NCBI GenBank assembly: GCA_023392645.1
Contig: JAEVYR010000155.1
Location: 1 to 9,764 of the forward strand
Source of the DNA: Chloroflexota bacterium
Lineage (GTDB): Bacteria > Chloroflexota > Chloroflexia > Thermomicrobiales > UBA6265
DNA: 9,764 nucleotides
Reading direction: 5' to 3'
In this document: piece by piece, positions 6,569-9,764 of the stretch
Position numbering within the stretch: position 1 is the first letter of the stretch
How the letters are laid out: every line of letters starts with the position of its first letter
Made by a program: the position numbers and the translations under genes
The notes under the pieces: generated by a model
Database searches by the model: none
What the model was told of the DNA's origin: nothing
Seen by the model: the letters and a program-made list of their open reading frames with translations, nothing else

Positions 6569-7624
6569 GGCAACGGCCGCGCCGGCGACGCGACCTGGGC
6601 GGGCGCTTGACTCCCGCACGATGAGCTCGACCGGCAGCAGGGCGCGAGACGCGTGGTCCTCCTGACCGGCAATGATCCGCATCAGCAATTCAGCGGCGGC
6701 GATACCCCACGCGTAGCGATCGACCCGGATCGACGTCATCGGCGGGTCGGCGAAGGCGGCGTCATCGTCGTGAAACCCGACGAGGGAGACATCGCCGGGA
6801 ATCGCCAGCTCCAGCTCCCGGCACACGCGGTAGCCGGCTCGCGCCATCGCATCGGTCGCGAACAGCACGGCGGTCGGCCGGTCCGGCAGCGTCAGGACCT
6901 GCCGGGACAATGCCTCCGCCGCGTCATCGGTAAAGCCTCCCCGCTCGTCACGCGCCACCAGCAGGGCGGGATCGAACGGCACGCTCGCGTCGGCCAGCGC
7001 CGTCAGGTAGCCGGCCTTCTTCTCGCGCGAGGTGTAGGTCGTGCCCGGCCCGTTGACGAGCGCGATGCGCCGGTGACCCAGCTCGACCAGGTGGCGCGTC
7101 GCCTGGTACATCCCGTCGAAGCTGTCCGTCGCGACGCTCGAGATGGCGACGCCCGGCAGGTGGCCGCCGATCAGCACGATCGGCTTGCCGTGTGCCCGGA
7201 TCGCATCGATCACCTCGTCATCGACTTCGCCGCCGCTCATGATCACGCCGGATACGCGCTCGAAGAACGGCGCCGATTCCGAACTGCCGAGCAGGTGCGA
7301 CTGCTGCCAGGGATAGGGCACGGCGTCATGGCGACGACAGGCGACCTCGACCCCGCCCAGCACCTGCTCCAGCACCGACTCGTGGTTGTGGTCCTGCAGG
7401 CCGTGATAGGAGTGGCTGTGGGTGACGCCGATCATCAGCGGCGCCCTGACGCCATCGGGCTCATCGGCGTGGCGAGTGGCCAGCTCCTGCGCCGCTCGCC
7501 GCACTGCCTCGCGCGTCAGGCGGCTGACGCGGGGGTTGTCGTTGAGCGCCCGGGACACCGTCGAGACGGCGATGCCGAGATGATCCGCGATATCGCGCTG
7601 TGTGACGCCCTCGGGTAATGCCAT
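6566..7624 (-). CDS. LacI-family transcriptional regulator
   Basis: This 352-residue repressor has the LacI helix-turn-helix at residues 8-27 (TQRDIADHLGIAVSTVSRAL), followed by a periplasmic-binding-type sensor domain from about 61 (LMIGV) to 340. Sensor-domain landmarks include GVIMSGGEVDD, HLVELGHRRIALVNGP, PTAVLFATDAMARAGYRV and PGDVSLVGFHDDD. Two oddities are visible. The hinge between HTH and sensor is short and lacks the usual GYxPN and hinge-helix residues (AAQEL is followed by ATRHADEPDGVRAP). Five histidines cluster at 69, 71, 74, 79 and 81. No strong ribosome site precedes the ATG at 7624, but the HTH begins only seven residues in, so the start cannot be far off. It is first in the operon and divergent from the enolase-type gene, hence the likely controller of both. 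Confidence 0.93.
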   Translation of the reverse strand: MALPEGVTQRDIADHLGIAVSTVSRALNDNPRVSRLTREAVRRAAQELATRHADEPDGVRAPLMIGVTHSHSYHGLQDHNHESVLEQVLGGVEVACRRHDAVPYPWQQSHLLGSSESAPFFERVSGVIMSGGEVDDEVIDAIRAHGKPIVLIGGHLPGVAISSVATDSFDGMYQATRHLVELGHRRIALVNGPGTTYTSREKKAGYLTALADASVPFDPALLVARDERGGFTDDAAEALSRQVLTLPDRPTAVLFATDAMARAGYRVCRELELAIPGDVSLVGFHDDDAAFADPPMTSIRVDRYAWGIAAAELLMRIIAGQEDHASRALLPVELIVRESSARPGRVAGAAVA

Positions 7625-7661
7625 GCCGCAACAAGTCTGCTGTCAACGCCGAATGCAATCC

Positions 7662-7690
7662 AGCATACGCATCAACATGGCAAATTGCAA
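7662..7690 (-). promoter_or_regulatory. Candidate promoter for the repressor-transport operon
   Basis: On the minus strand TTGCAA (7690-7685) and TATGCT (7667-7662) are separated by 17 bases, four of six matches to each sigma-70 consensus box. Transcription would start near 7655, giving an untranslated leader of about 30 bases. The -35 box lies inside the candidate operator symmetry, as expected for autoregulation. A better-looking TTGACA at 7646-7641 would place its -10 box inside the coding sequence, so I prefer this one. Confidence 0.35.
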
Positions 7691-7713
7691 CAGGCGATTT
7701 GCACAAATTTTGC
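7680..7713. promoter_or_regulatory. Candidate LacI-family operator cluster
   Basis: GCAAAT-N11-ATTTGC (7680-7702) has perfect 6-bp arms centred on 7691, and GCACAAATTTTGC (7701-7713) is a second near-palindrome next to it. These are the only AT-rich symmetric sequences near the repressor gene and overlap the candidate promoter. Binding by the neighbouring LacI-family protein is inferred from position. Confidence 0.4.
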
Positions 7714-7763
7714 CGGAGGGCACGATTACGACTCCCCAAAGCCACCGTCCTCGTGCATGATGA

Positions 7764-7779
7764 CGCGAGCAGACTCGCG
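7764..7779 (+). other. Stem-loop in the leader of the enolase-type gene
   Basis: CGCGAG and CTCGCG form a perfect 6-bp stem with a CAGA loop, ending seven bases before the AGGAG at 7787. It would be in the mRNA leader and could influence ribosome access. No known riboswitch class is recognisable. Confidence 0.45.
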
Positions 7780-7796
7780 CCTCGCCAGGAGTCCCT

Positions 7797-8999
7797 GTGA
7801 CCATGACCGAGCCCCACCGGATCGAAGCGATCGAAGCGTTCGTGATCGTCGGCGACAAGGACTACGCCGGCGGCGCCGGGCTCAGGCCGCCCGGGCAGGT
7901 TCCCGCCACCAACCGGGCGCTGGGCGAGGTCGGCGACCTCCACATCTGCGCCTACCCACCCCAGGCGCAAAGCTGCCTCGTCAAGATCACCGCCAGCGAC
8001 GGCACCGTCGGCTGGGGCGAGGGTCACGCCCCGCTCGGACCCCGCGCCACCAAGGCCGTCGTCGAGGACGTGCTGGCGCCGCTGCTGATCGGTCTCGACC
8101 CGCTCGCGATCGAGCTCCACTGGGAGCGCATGTACGGCTCGATGCGCCTGCGCGGTCACGCCTCCGGCTACCAGCTCGAAGCGATGGCCGGCGTCGACAT
8201 CGCCCTCTGGGACCTCGCCGGCAAGCTCCTCGGCCAGCCCGTCTACCGCCTGCTCGGCGGACCCTTCCGCACCGAGCTGCCCTGCTACGCCTCCGGCCTG
8301 CCCGGCGAAACGATCGACGAGCGCATCGCCACGGCGGAGCGTTTCATCGCCGAGGGCTACACCGCGATCAAGCTCTCCGTCGGGCGCGGCAACATCGAAA
8401 CCGACCTCGCCGGGGTCGCCGCCGTCGCCGAGGCGATCACCGGCCGCGCCGACCTGCTCGTCGACGCCCACGGCGCCTGGACCGCCGAGCAGGCGATTCC
8501 GGCGGCGCGACGGCTCGAAGCGATGGGCGTCACCTGGCTGGAGGACCCGATCCCGCCAGAAGCGCTCGATGGCTACGCCGATCTCGCCGCCGCGGTCGAC
8601 ATGCCGATCGCCGCCGGCGAGACCGACTGCACCCGCTGGCAAATCCACGAGCGGCTGAGCCGCAAGGCGGTGGATGTGCTGCTGCCCGACATCTGCCGCG
8701 CCGGCGGCATCAGCGAGGGCCGCCGCATCGCTACCGTCGCCAGCCTGCACAACACGAAGTGGGCGGCACACGTCAGCATGGGCACGTCGGTCCACGTCGC
8801 GGCGGCCGCGCACCTCGCGGCGGCGAGCGCGAACTTCCTCGTCTTCGAATTCTCCAGCACGCCGAACCCGATCGGCGATGTGCTGCTGACCGCGCCCCTG
8901 CATCCGGAGGGCGGCATCCTGACCGTCCCGGACGGCCCCGGCCTCGGCATCGAATTCAACGAGGAGCGCCTGATGGCGCACATCGTTGACGCGGCGTGA
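7797..8999 (+). CDS. Mandelate racemase/muconate lactonizing family enzyme, probable sugar-acid dehydratase
   Basis: This 400-residue enolase-superfamily enzyme has the N-terminal capping domain and the C-terminal barrel, with the hallmark ALWDLAGKLLGQPVYRLLGG at 136-155. Likely Mg2+ ligands are D223 (LVDAHGAW), E249 (WLEDPIPPE) and E275 (AAGETD). D298 (LLPDICRAGG) and H325 (AAHVSMGT) form the Asp-His base pair typical of the mandelate racemase subgroup. In the KxK position the sequence reads AIKLSVG, so K192 is kept but the second lysine is S194. Family members of this type usually dehydrate aldonic, uronic or aldaric acids to 2-keto-3-deoxy acids. AGGAG at 7787-7791 is five bases from the GTG at 7797; the ATG at 7803, 11 bases away, is an equally possible start. 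The next gene encodes a matching DapA-type enzyme. Confidence 0.92.
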   Translation: MTMTEPHRIEAIEAFVIVGDKDYAGGAGLRPPGQVPATNRALGEVGDLHICAYPPQAQSCLVKITASDGTVGWGEGHAPLGPRATKAVVEDVLAPLLIGLDPLAIELHWERMYGSMRLRGHASGYQLEAMAGVDIALWDLAGKLLGQPVYRLLGGPFRTELPCYASGLPGETIDERIATAERFIAEGYTAIKLSVGRGNIETDLAGVAAVAEAITGRADLLVDAHGAWTAEQAIPAARRLEAMGVTWLEDPIPPEALDGYADLAAAVDMPIAAGETDCTRWQIHERLSRKAVDVLLPDICRAGGISEGRRIATVASLHNTKWAAHVSMGTSVHVAAAAHLAAASANFLVFEFSSTPNPIGDVLLTAPLHPEGGILTVPDGPGLGIEFNEERLMAHIVDAA

Positions 9000-9291
9000 T
9001 GCTTCGATGCAGATGCCGAACAGCGCCGCCCAGTTCAACGTCACTCCGAGCTTGCCGAGGAGTCCCCGCGCGAAGCGCTCGGCAGCTCTGCTGCCGCTGC
9101 GAGGATGGAACCAACATGCGCTCTCTGAGACCGGCGTCGATGCAGCACCTTCGGTGCTGAGCGCTTCGCGCGGGGACTCTTCGCTCCGCTCAGAGTGACG
9201 GCATCTCATGACATCGATTGATGCAACACTCGTTCCATGATGCGGAGGCGACCATGGAGATAACCCGCCCACCATCACAGGAGACACACCC
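9000..9291. other. Intergenic gap holding an inverted repeat and a leader ORF
   Basis: This 292-base gap separates the enolase-type gene from the DapA-family gene. Positions 9040-9199 are a composite inverted repeat, described separately. The remaining 90 bases before the DapA-family start carry a 13-codon ORF with its own GGAGG site. No clear sigma-70 promoter pair is visible, so co-transcription with the enolase-type gene remains likely but unproven. Confidence 0.6.
9040..9199. repeat. 160-bp inverted repeat with two internal hairpins
   Basis: The arms 9040-9080 and 9159-9199 are 41 bases each and match as reverse complements at 35 positions. The inner 21 bases of the left arm (9060-9080, from GAGTCCCC to AAGCGCTC) match perfectly. 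Inside the arms are two further perfect hairpins directly adjoining them, GGCAGC/GCTGCC at 9081-9095 and AGCACC/GGTGCT at 9144-9158. The outer ends read GTCACTC and GAGTGAC. The whole could fold as a branched cruciform or a structured RNA. It resembles the non-coding palindromes beginning GTCATTCTGAGCG that are common between genes in environmental genomes (recollection, not checked). No transposase is present. Confidence 0.8.
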
Positions 9292-9295
9292 ATGA
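9254..9295 (+). CDS. Possible 13-residue leader peptide overlapping next gene
   Basis: A short ORF reads MEITRPPSQETHP and ends with TGA at 9293-9295, which overlaps the ATG of the DapA-family gene at 9292 in an ATGA arrangement. Its own start is preceded by GGAGG at 9244-9248, five bases away, a better site than many real genes here have. Such an overlap usually means translational coupling. The peptide has no run of a single regulatory residue and might be chance. It is too short to judge by composition. Confidence 0.3.
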   Translation: MEITRPPSQETHP

Positions 9296-9764
9296 CTACC
9301 GATCGATTTCGCGGCGTCTTCGCGATCCCGCCGACCCCGTTCGACGACGCCGGCAACCTCGACGAGACGTCCCTGCGCCGCTGCGTCGATTTCTGCGTCG
9401 CCGCCGGCGCCCACGGCATCGTCACCCCCGTCAACGCCAGCGAGGCGATCGCCCTGACCGACGCCGAGCGGCTGCGCGTGGCCGAGATCGCGGTCGAGCA
9501 GGCCACCGGCCGCGTGCCGGTGATCATCGGCGTCTCCGGCGTCGGCACGGCCGCCTCGGAGCTCTGCAGCCGCCACGCCGCCGAGACCGGCGCCGACGCG
9601 GTGATGGCGATGCCGCCCTACGTCAGGCACCCGCCCGCCGGCGAGATATTCGACTTCTACGCCGCCGTCGCTCGCGCGGCCGATCCGCTGGCGGTCTGGG
9701 TGCAGGATTACGTCGGCCCGGTCGGCACGCCGATGGCGACCGCGCTGCTCGCGAAACTTCTGGC
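9292..9764 (+). CDS. Dihydrodipicolinate synthase/KDG aldolase family protein, 3' truncated by window
   Basis: The first 157 residues of a DapA/N-acetylneuraminate-lyase family TIM-barrel enzyme are visible; the gene continues past the right edge. RFRGVFAIPPTPFDDAGNLD at 5-24 is the standard N-terminal strand. NASEAIALTDAER at 48-60 occupies the place of the substrate-carboxylate loop (GTTGE in DapA). ADAVMAMPPYV ends at Y110, and VQDYVGPVG at 137-145 carries Y140 where the catalytic tyrosine is expected; the Schiff-base lysine lies beyond the edge. Members are aldolases or dehydratases acting on 2-keto acids. Following an enolase-type dehydratase, a 2-keto-3-deoxy acid aldolase or dehydratase is more likely than lysine biosynthesis. 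AGGAG (9279-9283) precedes the ATG by eight bases. Confidence 0.9.
   Translation, partial: MTTDRFRGVFAIPPTPFDDAGNLDETSLRRCVDFCVAAGAHGIVTPVNASEAIALTDAERLRVAEIAVEQATGRVPVIIGVSGVGTAASELCSRHAAETGADAVMAMPPYVRHPPAGEIFDFYAAVARAADPLAVWVQDYVGPVGTPMATALLAKLL

Larger units (their letters stand above)
7625..7796. promoter_or_regulatory. Divergent control region between repressor and enolase-type genes
   Basis: This 172-base region separates two divergent genes and must hold both promoters. Its middle (7680-7713) is strikingly AT-rich for this window and contains overlapping symmetric sequences: GCAAATTGC at 7680-7688, GCAAAT and ATTTGC arms at 7680-7685 and 7697-7702 separated by 11 bases, and an imperfect palindrome GCACAAATTTTGC at 7701-7713. 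TTGCAA at 7685-7690 is its own complement and could serve as a -35 element in either direction. A hairpin with a perfect 6-bp stem (CGCGAG/CTCGCG, 7764-7779) ends eight bases before the AGGAG of the plus-strand gene. Operator function is inferred. Confidence 0.6.

Noticed and set aside
4323..6665. 780-codon open frame on the plus strand
   Set aside because: It is antisense to the FAD oxidoreductase gene, is full of Arg/His/Gln/Pro, and has no recognisable motif.
7641..7646. TTGACA on the minus strand as -35 of the repressor gene
   Set aside because: A 17-base spacer puts the -10 box at the start codon, so transcription would begin inside the coding sequence.
7461..9548. 695-codon open frame on the minus strand
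   Set aside because: It lies opposite the enolase-type and DapA-family genes and overlaps the repressor gene out of frame. Its translation is rich in Arg, Ala, Gly and Asp without domain motifs, as expected of antisense frames in GC-rich DNA.
1..9764. tRNA or rRNA genes
   Set aside because: No cloverleaf-like sequence with the conserved T-loop motif or rRNA signature was noticed on either strand.

Overview
This is a GC-rich bacterial window. Every convincing gene has third codon positions dominated by G and C, and the intergenic spaces are full of GC-rich dyads and short interspersed repeats. The solute-binding protein has a Tat-like leader without a lipobox, and the permeases, FAD oxidoreductase and enolase-type enzyme look like those of sugar-utilising Chloroflexota, perhaps the Thermomicrobia/Sphaerobacter side. 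That placement is inferred from style, not from a marker gene.

Layout. A gene of unknown function starts at 224 on the minus strand and runs off the left edge. About 540 bases without a gene follow (225-763). They hold one CRISPR-repeat-like unit with a possible degenerate second unit, and a 40-base direct repeat in two copies. From 7624 back to 764 lies a minus-strand cluster read in this order: LacI-family repressor, FAD-dependent oxidoreductase with a discoidin-like C-terminus, ABC sugar-binding protein, MalF-type permease, MalG-type permease. No ABC ATPase gene is present. Divergently on the plus strand are a mandelate racemase/muconate lactonizing (enolase superfamily) enzyme and, after a 292-base gap carrying a large inverted repeat, a DapA/KDG-aldolase-family gene cut by the right edge.

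How the genes fit together. The best reading is an inducible uptake and breakdown module for a sugar or sugar acid. The binding protein and two permeases import the substrate. The FAD enzyme may oxidise it or a derivative. The enolase-type enzyme probably dehydrates an aldonic or uronic acid to a 2-keto-3-deoxy acid, and the DapA-family enzyme would cleave or further dehydrate that product. The repressor sits first in its operon and faces the enolase gene across a 172-base region that is unusually AT-rich for this window and contains overlapping inverted repeats, so it probably controls both directions and itself. The substrate cannot be named from sequence.

Points that stand out: the fused oxidoreductase, the enolase enzyme with KxS where KxK is usual, a LacI protein with a shortened hinge and a histidine cluster, a 13-codon leader ORF that overlaps the start of the aldolase-family gene, a 160-bp cruciform-capable repeat, and the isolated CRISPR-like repeat. 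None of these proves a wholly new system. The catabolic cluster is a credible uncharacterised pathway.
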